Source: Meandrina meandrites
Lineage: Eukaryota; Cnidaria; Anthozoa; Scleractinia; Meandrinidae
Length of the DNA: 64,000 nucleotides
Direction of reading: 5' to 3'
Assembly: GCA_963693305.1 (NCBI GenBank)
Contig: OY855905.1
Span: 40,161,895-40,225,894 of the forward strand
In this document: one piece after another, positions 1-5,914 of the stretch
How positions within the stretch are numbered: the stretch's first letter is position 1
Layout of the letters: each line of letters begins with the position of its first letter
Program-made: the position numbers and the translations under genes
Notes under the pieces: generated by a model
What the model saw: only the letters and a program-made list of their open reading frames with translations
What the model was told of the DNA's origin: nothing
Database searches by the model: none

Positions 1-384
1 TTGGCTTAAACCTAATCTACCTAATAGATTTATTTTAGCTTTTGGATAGAAACTTTTAATTCTATTTTCTGCATTATCAATTTCCCTTTGTTTTTTAGCA
101 AGAAGAGGTTCTTTATCATCTGTTAAATCCCACACAGAAGGGATTTCATCAAATGATGTTTCTGCTAGCCCGCTCTTTTCGTGCTGCCTTGTTTGCATTT
201 CAATTTGTTCACCATCATGGTATGGTGTGGATTGTGCACTAGGCGGAAATAGCCGGTTTGTGTCGACCTCTTGTTCAGCATCATCATCATAAACATAGAC
301 GTCGTCTTCGGCATCTTTAGAATTATTGTCAAGTTGTTTGTCAAGTTCTGGTTGTTCAATACCAAATTCACCACCTTCTGCCAT
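1..384 (-). CDS. Hypothetical acidic Polinton protein, N-terminal 128 codons (cut by window edge)
   Basis: Reading on the minus strand from the ATG at 382-384, the frame stays open for 128 codons to base 1, so the C-terminus lies outside the window. The first 60 residues are strongly acidic, with a DDD run and many E residues. A more mixed segment follows, and the visible part ends in a basic stretch with KKQRE and NLLGRLG. No known domain is recognisable. It is divergent from the capsid-like gene, with a 116-base shared intergenic region containing two palindromes. In Polintons this position is often taken by structural or late genes, so a virion role is a guess. The frame choice is supported by the complete absence of stops; another frame on the same strand gives only a 69-residue methionine-rich product. 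Confidence 0.6.
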   Translation of the reverse strand, partial: MAEGGEFGIEQPELDKQLDNNSKDAEDDVYVYDDDAEQEVDTNRLFPPSAQSTPYHDGEQIEMQTRQHEKSGLAETSFDEIPSVWDLTDDKEPLLAKKQREIDNAENRIKSFYPKAKINLLGRLGLSQ

Positions 385-390
385 CAAATA

Positions 391-403
391 TCAACAAAGT
401 TGA
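391..403. repeat. AT-type palindrome TCAACAAAGTTGA
   Basis: Five-base arms TCAAC/GTTGA around AAA, the same core as at 3668, 4079 and 4999. It ends close to the start codon of the minus-strand gene (ATG at 384). Confidence 0.7.
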
Positions 404-427
404 AAAGCAGAAACTATGTTTCTATTT

Positions 428-439
428 AACAAAGTTGAT
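428..439. repeat. Degenerate AT-type palindrome upstream of the capsid-like gene
   Basis: AACAAAGTTGAT: the right arm GTTGAT is perfect and the left arm is reduced to TTAAC. It lies about 60 bases before the ATG at 501. Confidence 0.5.
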
Positions 440-500
440 GGAGTTATTTTATATTTACAATTGAAATTTTTTAATTGAATATTTTATATTCTTTGAAATA

Positions 501-1760
501 ATGGACGGTGTACAAGAAAACCTTCGGCCAACACGTAGTGAGAAAACTCTCGGCGCTCTAAGAGCGGAGCGCGCGGTAAAACGAATCACTTTCGTGAAAA
601 CAGAAGCCAATCCACAGGAAACGCTTTATGTTTCGGTGCCCAAGCTGAATGAAAACGAGGTCATTGTTCCCGGCACACTTGCGCTGCGCTTCAACATCGA
701 TTTGAGCGGAGGTCATGCCAACAACTTTCTTGTCGACAATGTTGGACGGGCGCTAGTTGAAAAACTTGTTGTAAAGTACTCTGGCACAATCCTGCAGGAC
801 ACAGTTGGTTATGACATTTACAAGATATTCGAGGATCTCTTTCTATCACAGGAGGAGCGCGACAACATGTTGCAAGATGGAATCCAGAGTGTGGACCTCA
901 ACAAAATTCGCTCAAACGCGGGTGACAAGCAGACCACAGGCGTCGATTCGGAAAACAAACTGAACGGGATTTACGGATCAAAATACAGGATACGCCTTGA
1001 CCACCAGATTTTGAACGACCACGGGACCTTTTATCCGCAGGCTCTATACAACGATCTTGTGTTCGAACTGACACTTGCGCCAGCCTCTCAGGTTGTCAGA
1101 GGCTCCGATAAAACAAAACTGGAATACAAGCTGACAAACATCCAGCTGGAGTACGAGATGATAAGAAGCAAAACACTGGCAGATGAAGCCCTCAGCGAGT
1201 ACACAAATGGAAAAGAATTTGCGTATGACCACATCCAGCGTGACGAAGTGGTTACCTTTGTCAAAGCAACAGACACAAGTCTGAATCTCAGAGTTAACCC
1301 GCAGAGAAGGTCCCTCAAAGGCATTTTGCTACTGTTTATCGAGCCCTATGTTGCTGGTGGAAGGCATTCAGAAACTTACTTTAACCCAGACCTAACGAAA
1401 ATTAGTGTCACAGTGAACGGCTCGCCCAACAGGCTGTACAACAACGGACTTGAAGGAATTGATATTTGGGAGGAGGTCAAACGCTTCTTTTTCAAAGCTG
1501 AAAACAAAACACAGCACATGAATGCAACAAAGTTTTATACAGAAAACAAGTTCGGGGTTATGATCGATCTGCGTTCCATGGCTGATCACTCTATGCACGG
1601 AAGCGGCACGCGACTTGTAAACACAAAGGATGGAGTACAGCTGGAGCTTGAGAGGAATGCAAGCGGCTCTGGCAATGACAAAGTTAGATGCCACATTTAC
1701 GTAATCAGTGACGCGCAGATGAATATATTAGGAAGGCAATTAGAATCTGTTCTGTACTAG
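501..1760 (+). CDS. Putative Polinton major capsid-like protein (jelly-roll type)
   Basis: A 419-residue protein starting at ATG 501. It is rich in beta-type segments and has no signal peptide or membrane helix. Around residues 55-110 it has a run in which asparagine-containing VDNVGRALVEKL and VKYSGTILQD resemble the NxxRSLI-type segment after the first jelly-roll strands of double-jelly-roll capsid proteins. The C-terminal third ends in a conserved-looking stretch with HGSGTRLVNTK. The protein belongs to a family I recognise as a common companion of the integrase and polymerase in cnidarian Polinton-like elements. Its size is short for a classical Polinton capsid (often about 600 residues) but enough for two jelly rolls. 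It lies immediately before the packaging ATPase, as expected for a morphogenesis module. The fold assignment is inference; another structural protein cannot be excluded. Confidence 0.6.
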   Translation: MDGVQENLRPTRSEKTLGALRAERAVKRITFVKTEANPQETLYVSVPKLNENEVIVPGTLALRFNIDLSGGHANNFLVDNVGRALVEKLVVKYSGTILQDTVGYDIYKIFEDLFLSQEERDNMLQDGIQSVDLNKIRSNAGDKQTTGVDSENKLNGIYGSKYRIRLDHQILNDHGTFYPQALYNDLVFELTLAPASQVVRGSDKTKLEYKLTNIQLEYEMIRSKTLADEALSEYTNGKEFAYDHIQRDEVVTFVKATDTSLNLRVNPQRRSLKGILLLFIEPYVAGGRHSETYFNPDLTKISVTVNGSPNRLYNNGLEGIDIWEEVKRFFFKAENKTQHMNATKFYTENKFGVMIDLRSMADHSMHGSGTRLVNTKDGVQLELERNASGSGNDKVRCHIYVISDAQMNILGRQLESVLY

Positions 1761-1780
1761 TGGGGGTACCCCCCACACCC
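1760..1780 (+). terminator. 3' hairpin immediately after the capsid-like gene
   Basis: Beginning on the last base of the TAG stop, GTGGGGGTACCCCCCAC forms a nearly perfect palindrome followed by ACCCC. It is the simplest form of the GTGGGG...CCCCACACCCC hairpin that also follows the genes ending at 4321 and 4834. A transcript-end or polyadenylation role is inferred from position only. Confidence 0.5.
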
Positions 1781-1862
1781 CCTTGGGTGGCTGATGAATA
1801 TTTTAGAAATGCAATTAGATTCTGTACAGTACTAATAGAATAGCAACAAAGTTTCTTATATC

Positions 1863-1898
1863 GGGGTGTGGATAGCAACTCAGTTGCTGATACCCCAC
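1863..1898 (-). repeat. Nested palindrome, inverted orientation, just before the ATPase start
   Basis: Read on the minus strand this is the same element as at 4322-4357: an outer GTGGGG...CCACACCCC with an inner AGCAACT-N-AGTTGCT hairpin (1874-1888 on plus). It ends one base before the ATPase ATG at 1900. A half site AGCAACAAAG lies at 1842. Confidence 0.7.
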
Positions 1899-1899
1899 C

Positions 1900-2496
1900 A
1901 TGGATCCGAGCAAGATACCCTTCAACGCTCTGATTGTCGGCCCGACGAATTCAGGCAAATCTAAATATGTGGTTGACCAGATCTATGGCCCTTTCCGCGG
2001 CAAGTTTGACTACATTGTGCTTATCTGCCCAACATTCGCGCACAACAAGACCTACCACCGAATTGGTGAAAATGATCCAAGAATGTTTATAATAATATGC
2101 AAGCAGCACGAGGTTGAAATTTGGTTGAAACTCGTGAGCTGGCTGTTTGAGGGCACCAACACGCTCATAATCCTCGATGACTGCGCAGCCTCCAAAGATG
2201 TGAAAGGGCGCACAGGCCAGATAGTGAATCTTGCCTTTTCCGCTCGACATATCGGCATCAGCGTTTGGGTGCTGACCCAGAAGATAACCAGCATCACCCC
2301 TTCCTTCCGGGAAAACGCGGCGGCTATCGTTTTATTTTACACTCCCTCGGCCAAAACCACGAAGGCAATCTTTGAAGATTACGCCGGCGAACTCTCCCAC
2401 GATGAGTACAAAAATCTGATCTCAAAGCTGAAAGAGCGGAAGTTCTCTTATCTCGTGTTCTCGCTTAGCTTCCCCTACGGATTATCAACAAGTTAA
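1900..2496 (+). CDS. A32-like (FtsK/HerA-type) genome-packaging ATPase
   Basis: A 198-residue P-loop NTPase that would pump viral DNA into capsids. Walker A GPTNSGKS is at residues 14-21 near the N-terminus. Walker B is the hydrophobic run ending in DD (LIILDDC, about 88-94). A later segment, ARHIGISVWVLTQ, ends in the polar sensor residue typical of A32-like packaging ATPases. Length is slightly below the usual 220-260 residues, but all core motifs are present and the N-terminus starts directly before the P-loop, as is normal for Polinton ATPases. It lies 139 bases after the capsid-like gene on the same strand. The start is the first ATG, one base after a nested palindrome. Family assignment is firm; its specific role in a Polinton virion is inferred from the family. 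Confidence 0.9.
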   Translation: MDPSKIPFNALIVGPTNSGKSKYVVDQIYGPFRGKFDYIVLICPTFAHNKTYHRIGENDPRMFIIICKQHEVEIWLKLVSWLFEGTNTLIILDDCAASKDVKGRTGQIVNLAFSARHIGISVWVLTQKITSITPSFRENAAAIVLFYTPSAKTTKAIFEDYAGELSHDEYKNLISKLKERKFSYLVFSLSFPYGLSTS

Positions 2497-2528
2497 AAAA
2501 ATAAAAGTTGTATATAGTAAAGTTGACA

Positions 2529-3104
2529 ATGGCTGAACAAGAGTTCGCAGATGTTATAAACCTACTGGAAGCAGAGCCGTCAAGCAGCCCGGCTGATAGT
2601 AGCCTTGTGCCACAGTTGCTATCCGGACCTAACATTCCTGCTCTTCGTGAGCAGCTGGCCGTGCTTGTATCAACAGGCAAATCCAAAGAGGCCATTGGAG
2701 TGCAGTTAACACATGAGCATTTGAAACGCTTGACCGATAAAGAAGTTGAAAAGTACTACAAGAGATATGAAACCTTCGTTGGCAGCAAGACAACCGAAAG
2801 CATGGTTGACAACCTGCTTACGCTTGTGACAAGAGGCCTGCAAATGGTTATTGAAATAGATGACGTTGATGCCATGAAAAAAGAACTAAAAGGAGACTTC
2901 ATTATAAACAAAGAAATGACAGATTTTGTCGGCGGGCTCTCTTTGAAATATGGAAAATTTCTTGCTCCTATTTCTGCTACCTTGATAACGGCGAAGCACA
3001 TTAATTTTAATTCGCATTTGGAGAAAAATGACAAAGCAAAATTGGAAGAAATTCCTGAGCATTCCTCACCAACTACTGAACATTTGCAGACAAATTCTGA
3101 ATAA
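2529..3104 (+). CDS. Conserved Polinton protein of unknown function (191 aa)
   Basis: The first ATG of this frame is at 2529; the frame is open a little further upstream but without an ATG. The protein begins with a short acidic segment, then a helical region with a conspicuous charged stretch around EVEKYYKRYETFVGSK (about residues 72-87). A moderately hydrophobic C-terminal part with LSLKYGKFLAPISATLITAKH (about 135-155) may be an amphipathic or membrane-touching helix. The tail is polar. I recognise the general style as a frequent companion of the capsid-like gene and integrase in cnidarian elements, but no biochemical function. It follows the ATPase by 32 bases, with the palindrome half-site AAGTTGAC just before its start. 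A minor virion protein is the most likely role, by context only. Confidence 0.75.
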   Translation: MAEQEFADVINLLEAEPSSSPADSSLVPQLLSGPNIPALREQLAVLVSTGKSKEAIGVQLTHEHLKRLTDKEVEKYYKRYETFVGSKTTESMVDNLLTLVTRGLQMVIEIDDVDAMKKELKGDFIINKEMTDFVGGLSLKYGKFLAPISATLITAKHINFNSHLEKNDKAKLEEIPEHSSPTTEHLQTNSE

Positions 3105-3137
3105 TTGCATAATAATTTTTTATTTGCTTAACAATAA

Positions 3138-3641
3138 ATGTCAACCGAACAATCCGAGCAGAGCGAGACCCCGCAACAAAGTTGCAATCCGCAGGTCGAT
3201 ATAACACAGCAAGCAACAACTCCAACTCCAACTACAGCCCCGCAGCGCGTAAAAAATCCCAAGCGTGTGGCTGCTGGCAAAGCGGTTGCTGAAAGAACGC
3301 GGCTAGCCCGTGAACAACAGAAAAAAGCCGCAGCTGAGGCTGCTGTCATAATAGCAAACAACAAGGCAAAGGGTAGCAACTCAGTTGCTGATCCCCCGGT
3401 TTCTGAGCCAACACCGACTATTGCAGATGAAACCCTAAAAAGTACCGAAGAAAAAAATAGCAGTCTCAGCACCACACAATGGATTGGTGTTGTCGGCATA
3501 GTCGTTTCACTGATCGGTATTTATTACAAACGTGAAGAGCTCAAGGCCGCATTCAGCAAAAAAAATACACCTGAGCCAGCACGTGCTGAGCTACAACCTG
3601 CTCGCCCGACACAGACCAGAGTTTTAAGTCATATGGATTAA
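3138..3641 (+). CDS. Small basic protein with one C-terminal membrane helix (167 aa)
   Basis: Three regions are visible. The first is a low-complexity N-terminus rich in S, T, Q and P (residues 1-50). Then comes a strongly basic, alanine-rich helical segment (about 53-82) with KRVAAGKAVAERTR, suited to DNA or membrane-surface contact. Finally there is a single hydrophobic helix (about 115-129, WIGVVGIVVSLIGIYY) followed by positive charges. There is no signal peptide, so the tail-proximal helix would act as anchor. Two palindromes lie inside the coding sequence in frame (3173-3185 and 3371-3397); the second translates as part of a non-conserved-looking linker. Such basic plus membrane-helix proteins occur in Polintons and related viruses as minor virion components. 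Function unknown. Confidence 0.7.
   Translation: MSTEQSEQSETPQQSCNPQVDITQQATTPTPTTAPQRVKNPKRVAAGKAVAERTRLAREQQKKAAAEAAVIIANNKAKGSNSVADPPVSEPTPTIADETLKSTEEKNSSLSTTQWIGVVGIVVSLIGIYYKREELKAAFSKKNTPEPARAELQPARPTQTRVLSHMD
3173..3185. repeat. In-frame palindrome GCAACAAAGTTGC inside a coding sequence
   Basis: This is intermediate between the two palindrome families, with outer bases G/C and AAA centre. It encodes Q-Q-S-C-N near the N-terminus of the 167-residue protein. Confidence 0.55.
3371..3397. repeat. In-frame GC-type nested palindrome inside a coding sequence
   Basis: These 27 bases are the exact reverse complement of 4324-4350, with inner hairpin AGCAACT-C-AGTTGCT. They are read through in frame as G-S-N-S-V-A-D-P-P within the linker of the 167-residue protein. 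Confidence 0.75.
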
Positions 3642-3667
3642 ATATTTACGAATTAATATTATACCTC

Positions 3668-3682
3668 ATCAACTTTGTTGAT
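3668..3682. repeat. AT-type palindrome ATCAACTTTGTTGAT
   Basis: Perfect six-base arms around TTT, ending 10 bases before the ATG of the first 51-residue gene. Confidence 0.7.
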
Positions 3683-3692
3683 ACAATATATC

Positions 3693-3848
3693 ATGAAGAA
3701 AGTTGATATTCCACAAGTTCTTATCTCAACCGCAGCCATTTTTGGGATCGGACTGTTATGGTACGACTTCAATGTGAAGATTTTTCTTACAGTCCGCGAT
3801 CTTATGAAGGCCACAATATTTGACCCGGACTCAGAAGAGACAAATTAA
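3693..3848 (+). CDS. Small membrane protein, 51 aa (copy 1)
   Basis: The ATG at 3693 opens a 51-codon frame with a hydrophobic helix (about residues 8-23) after a short N-terminus with two lysines, then a polar tail rich in D and E. It is the same length as the next gene, which starts 37 bases after its stop. Both begin with a K-V pair followed by a short P/Q segment, both have a central hydrophobic span with tryptophan, and both end in an acidic E-T-N or E-T-D. They look like tandem paralogues. Short single-span proteins of this kind are common in Polintons and may sit in an internal virion membrane or host membrane. Function unknown. Confidence 0.6.
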   Translation: MKKVDIPQVLISTAAIFGIGLLWYDFNVKIFLTVRDLMKATIFDPDSEETN

Positions 3849-3884
3849 TTTTTATTTAAACTTTGTATGTTTCTATATATAAAT
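3846..3884 (+). promoter_or_regulatory. T-rich promoter-like block before copy 2 of the 51-aa gene
   Basis: TTTTTATTTAAACTTT plus a following TATATATAAATA stretch lies before the ATG at 3885. An almost identical block (4038-4078) precedes the 74-residue gene, and a shorter TTTTTATTTAAA version occurs at 4362-4373. The repeated placement between stop and next start suggests a promoter element. Confidence 0.45.
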
Positions 3885-4040
3885 ATGGTGAAAGTTCCAA
3901 CGCAAATATTTGTTGTCAATTCTTTAGCAGGCGTAGTCATTTTTAGTAATTGGTTGTATGTTACTTACAGGACAATTGATTTATTGTATTGGTTGGCACA
4001 ACACCCTTCGAATTTTGTTAAAGTGAAAGAGACAGATTAA
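3885..4040 (+). CDS. Small membrane protein, 51 aa (copy 2)
   Basis: A 51-codon frame from ATG 3885 with a hydrophobic N-terminal half (about residues 8-24) and a second moderately hydrophobic stretch rich in L, Y and W (about 30-39). The C-terminus ends K-E-T-D. Identical length, similar ends and a shared upstream T-rich block indicate that it arose with the gene at 3693 by tandem duplication followed by strong divergence. It lies too close to its neighbours to have a long leader. Function unknown; a virion or host membrane protein is the simplest guess. Confidence 0.55.
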   Translation: MVKVPTQIFVVNSLAGVVIFSNWLYVTYRTIDLLYWLAQHPSNFVKVKETD

Positions 4041-4078
4041 TTTTTATTTAAACTTTTATATGTTTCCATTTCTATACT
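4038..4078 (+). promoter_or_regulatory. T-rich promoter-like block before the 74-aa gene
   Basis: It repeats the block at 3846-3884 (TTTTTATTTAAACTTT, then a TATATG/TTTC stretch), directly followed by a complete palindrome that ends one base before the next ATG. Confidence 0.45.
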
Positions 4079-4095
4079 TATCAACAAAGTTGATA
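4079..4095. repeat. AT-type palindrome TATCAACAAAGTTGATA
   Basis: Seven-base arms around AAA, the longest AT-type copy. It ends one base before ATG 4097 and so would lie in the extreme leader of the 74-residue gene. Confidence 0.75.
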
Positions 4096-4096
4096 G

Positions 4097-4321
4097 ATGA
4101 TGTCAGACAACAAGCTTGTTAAAACAATCATGGATGCTGCTACTATAACCGGTTTGGCCGCCGGCATCGGCTGGGTCGCAAAAAAGGTTGTAAAAGAGAA
4201 TTTTACTTCTGACCCCAGCAGCAGTGCTATGAACTACGTGAAGTTCACCGCCGTCATGGCAGGTAGCATTGCGCTCAAACAGTACCTCGAGGACCAAAAA
4301 ATCCTTCCCACCAGCATGTAA
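4097..4321 (+). CDS. Small glycine/alanine-rich membrane protein (74 aa)
   Basis: Starts at ATG 4097 (a second ATG follows directly). Two hydrophobic stretches are visible, about residues 13-27 (AATITGLAAGIGWVA) and about 48-60 (VKFTAVMAGSIAL), separated by a polar loop with several lysines and serines. The GxxxG-like spacing fits helix packing. It lies between a perfect palindrome at its start and a nested hairpin right after its stop, so it is bracketed by both palindrome families. Function is not recognisable; a small virion membrane protein is plausible. Confidence 0.65.
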   Translation: MMSDNKLVKTIMDAATITGLAAGIGWVAKKVVKENFTSDPSSSAMNYVKFTAVMAGSIALKQYLEDQKILPTSM

Positions 4322-4357
4322 GTGGGGGATCAGCAACTGAGTTGCTACCCACACCCC
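4322..4357 (+). terminator. Nested 3' hairpin after the 74-aa gene
   Basis: It begins on the base after the TAA stop. The outer part is GTGGGGG...ACCCACACCCC and the inner hairpin is AGCAACT-G-AGTTGCT. The element recurs inverted at 1863-1898 and, as its 27-base core, at 3371-3397. A role in 3' end formation is inferred. Confidence 0.6.
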
Positions 4358-4397
4358 AAGATTTTTATTTAAAAAAACTCTGCTCTGATATATAATT

Positions 4398-4409
4398 ATC
4401 AAAGTTGAT
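4398..4409. repeat. Compact AT-type palindrome ATCAAAGTTGAT
   Basis: A shortened copy (ATCAA/AGTTGAT) overlapping TTGATCAA, ending two bases before the ATG at 4412. Confidence 0.55.
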
Positions 4410-4411
4410 CA

Positions 4412-4834
4412 ATGGCAAGTATCGCGATTATGGCTGGTGGGGCTATATTGAATGCTGCTGCTTTTATTGGCGGCAATTATCTTGCAAAGGCACTTGGCGG
4501 AGGTGACGCTGCACTTGATGAAAAAGTACGACATGACAAAGCTCTCGAGGCGTATCAAGCAGCTTATGCCAAATACTCCCGTGACCGCACCAAACTTCTC
4601 GACTGGATTGCGACTAACAGGCAAATAAAAGAGCAGGCCAAACAGAACTTTACTAACACTGACTACGCCTTCAAACTGTACAACCAGGCGCACCCTGACA
4701 AACAAATGATACCCCCCAAAGAACCCAAGTTCTCAGATTTCTATCAACCAAGCCAGCAGCAGAAAAATGGTGAACTTATGTTCGTGGGTGCCGGGGCTCT
4801 TGCTCTGGGCTACGCTGCATTCCGTTTCCTTTAG
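4412..4834 (+). CDS. Conserved Polinton membrane-associated protein (140 aa)
   Basis: The start ATG at 4412 leads into a small-residue hydrophobic helix (residues 3-26, with AIMAGGAILNAAAFIGG). A long charged, probably helical middle follows (about 38-85) with regular K, R, E and aromatic residues. A proline-rich segment (about 95-112) leads to a second hydrophobic C-terminal helix (about 121-139, ending in F-L). The two-helix hairpin-like layout with terminal membrane segments suggests a membrane-bound virion protein. I recognise the style from cnidarian Polinton-like elements next to the integrase, without known function. A GTGGGGT-AAACCCCAC hairpin follows four bases after the stop. Confidence 0.7.
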   Translation: MASIAIMAGGAILNAAAFIGGNYLAKALGGGDAALDEKVRHDKALEAYQAAYAKYSRDRTKLLDWIATNRQIKEQAKQNFTNTDYAFKLYNQAHPDKQMIPPKEPKFSDFYQPSQQQKNGELMFVGAGALALGYAAFRFL

Positions 4835-4838
4835 TGAA

Positions 4839-4859
4839 GTGGGGTAAACCCCACACCCC
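4839..4859 (+). terminator. 3' hairpin after the 140-aa gene
   Basis: GTGGGG-TAAA-CCCCAC followed by ACCCC lies four bases after the TAG stop. It is the same outer hairpin as at 1760 and 4322 but without the AGCAACT centre. Confidence 0.55.
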
Positions 4860-4909
4860 AGCATTTTAAACTTTTTTAATTTCTTACTTATATAAGTAGG
4901 GTAAACACG

Positions 4910-5914
4910 ATGGATGCCAAACTCGCAAAGATATACTATAGCCCTGGGGGCTACTGGAAAGGTTTTGCCGCAATCAAAAAATTAGCCGAAGCTGCATCAT
5001 CAACAAAGTTGATATCAGAAGAAACCGCAAAAAAGTGGCTGTTCAAGCAAGCACTCTGGCAGATATTCCTCCCAGCGCCGAAGCGCATTCCTCGGCCGAA
5101 ATTCGACGTACCTACACCCAACAAAGTGCATCAGGCGGATCTTCTTTTTTTGCCACATGACAAACTACCCCGTGGGCGCAAAGTTTTTAAATATGCACTC
5201 ACCGTTGTCGACGTGGCTAGCCGCTACAAAGAAGCTGAACCCTTGACCTCTAAAAACTCTGATGAAGTTGCCCTTGCTTTTAAAAGAATTTACAAGCGCT
5301 CGCCTCTGAAATGGCTTGAACTGCTGCAGGTTGACCCTGGGCGCGAATTCATGGGCGCTGTTACAAAAGAAATGGAAAATCACAAAACATATATTCGGCG
5401 CGGGCGAGTTGACATTCACCGTGACCAGGCCATTGTTGAACGTTTTAACCGCACCCTGGCTGAGCGCTTGTTTGGACACCAGTACGCCGTTGAAATGCGT
5501 AGCAACGAGGGACAGCGGTCCACGGCGTGGGTAAAGAGGCTTCCTGAAGTTGTGGCCGCTCTGAACAATGAAGTAACAAGCCTTATCGGCAAGAAACCTG
5601 TAGTTGCCATCAAAGAAAAAAATATTTATGCAAAGCCGTCAACAAAATATTTGAGACCTGTTGGAGACAGCGAAAAAAAGCTCCCCTCTGTTGTGAATGT
5701 TAGGTATTTGTACCAACCTGGCGAGCTTGAAGGTGGTGTGAAAAGAGCCACTGATCCAATCTGGTCTTTGAAAGTTTACAACATTGAACGTTCTTTTACC
5801 AAACCGAATCAGCCCGTTCTCTACTATTTGTATGACGGGCCCAAGCGCGGTTTTGTGCGTGAAGAACTGCTCGTTGTGCCTCCAAACACACAATTACCAC
5901 CCGAGCGACTTTAA
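4910..5914 (+). CDS. Polinton retroviral-like DDE integrase
   Basis: A 334-residue integrase that would insert the element into host DNA. The N-terminal part has a helix-turn-helix-like segment (about 18-50). The catalytic RNase-H-like core shows D77 in HQADLLF, D142 in VDPGREF and E177 in AIVERFNRTL. The last two acidic residues are about 35 apart, which is the D,D-35-E arrangement of retroviral and Polinton integrases. The C-terminal part (about 260-325) resembles the SH3/chromo-like DNA-binding tail, with KRATDPIWSLKVY and GPKRGFVREELLVVP. Length is within the usual range. One AT-type palindrome lies inside the gene in frame. The 3' end overlaps the convergent polymerase gene by 21 bases. 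The ATG at 4910 is the only reasonable start. Confidence 0.92.
   Translation: MDAKLAKIYYSPGGYWKGFAAIKKLAEAASSTKLISEETAKKWLFKQALWQIFLPAPKRIPRPKFDVPTPNKVHQADLLFLPHDKLPRGRKVFKYALTVVDVASRYKEAEPLTSKNSDEVALAFKRIYKRSPLKWLELLQVDPGREFMGAVTKEMENHKTYIRRGRVDIHRDQAIVERFNRTLAERLFGHQYAVEMRSNEGQRSTAWVKRLPEVVAALNNEVTSLIGKKPVVAIKEKNIYAKPSTKYLRPVGDSEKKLPSVVNVRYLYQPGELEGGVKRATDPIWSLKVYNIERSFTKPNQPVLYYLYDGPKRGFVREELLVVPPNTQLPPERL
4999..5013. repeat. In-frame AT-type palindrome inside the integrase gene
   Basis: ATCAACAAAGTTGAT with perfect six-base arms, translated as part of S-S-T-K-L-I at about residues 30-35, in the linker before the catalytic core. Confidence 0.65.

Larger units (their letters stand above)
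385..500. promoter_or_regulatory. Divergent promoter region of the Polinton
   Basis: This AT-rich spacer separates the acidic minus-strand gene from the capsid-like gene. It holds one complete palindrome TCAACAAAGTTGA (391-403), starting 6 bases upstream of the minus-strand ATG, and one with a mutated left arm (428-439). T-rich and TATATT-like stretches (about 450-492) lie just before the plus-strand ATG. No experimentally known promoter motif can be named. Confidence 0.45.

Noticed and set aside
2508..2528. A start at 2508 for the 191-residue Polinton protein
   Set aside because: The codon is TTG; the first ATG is 2529 and directly follows the palindrome half site.
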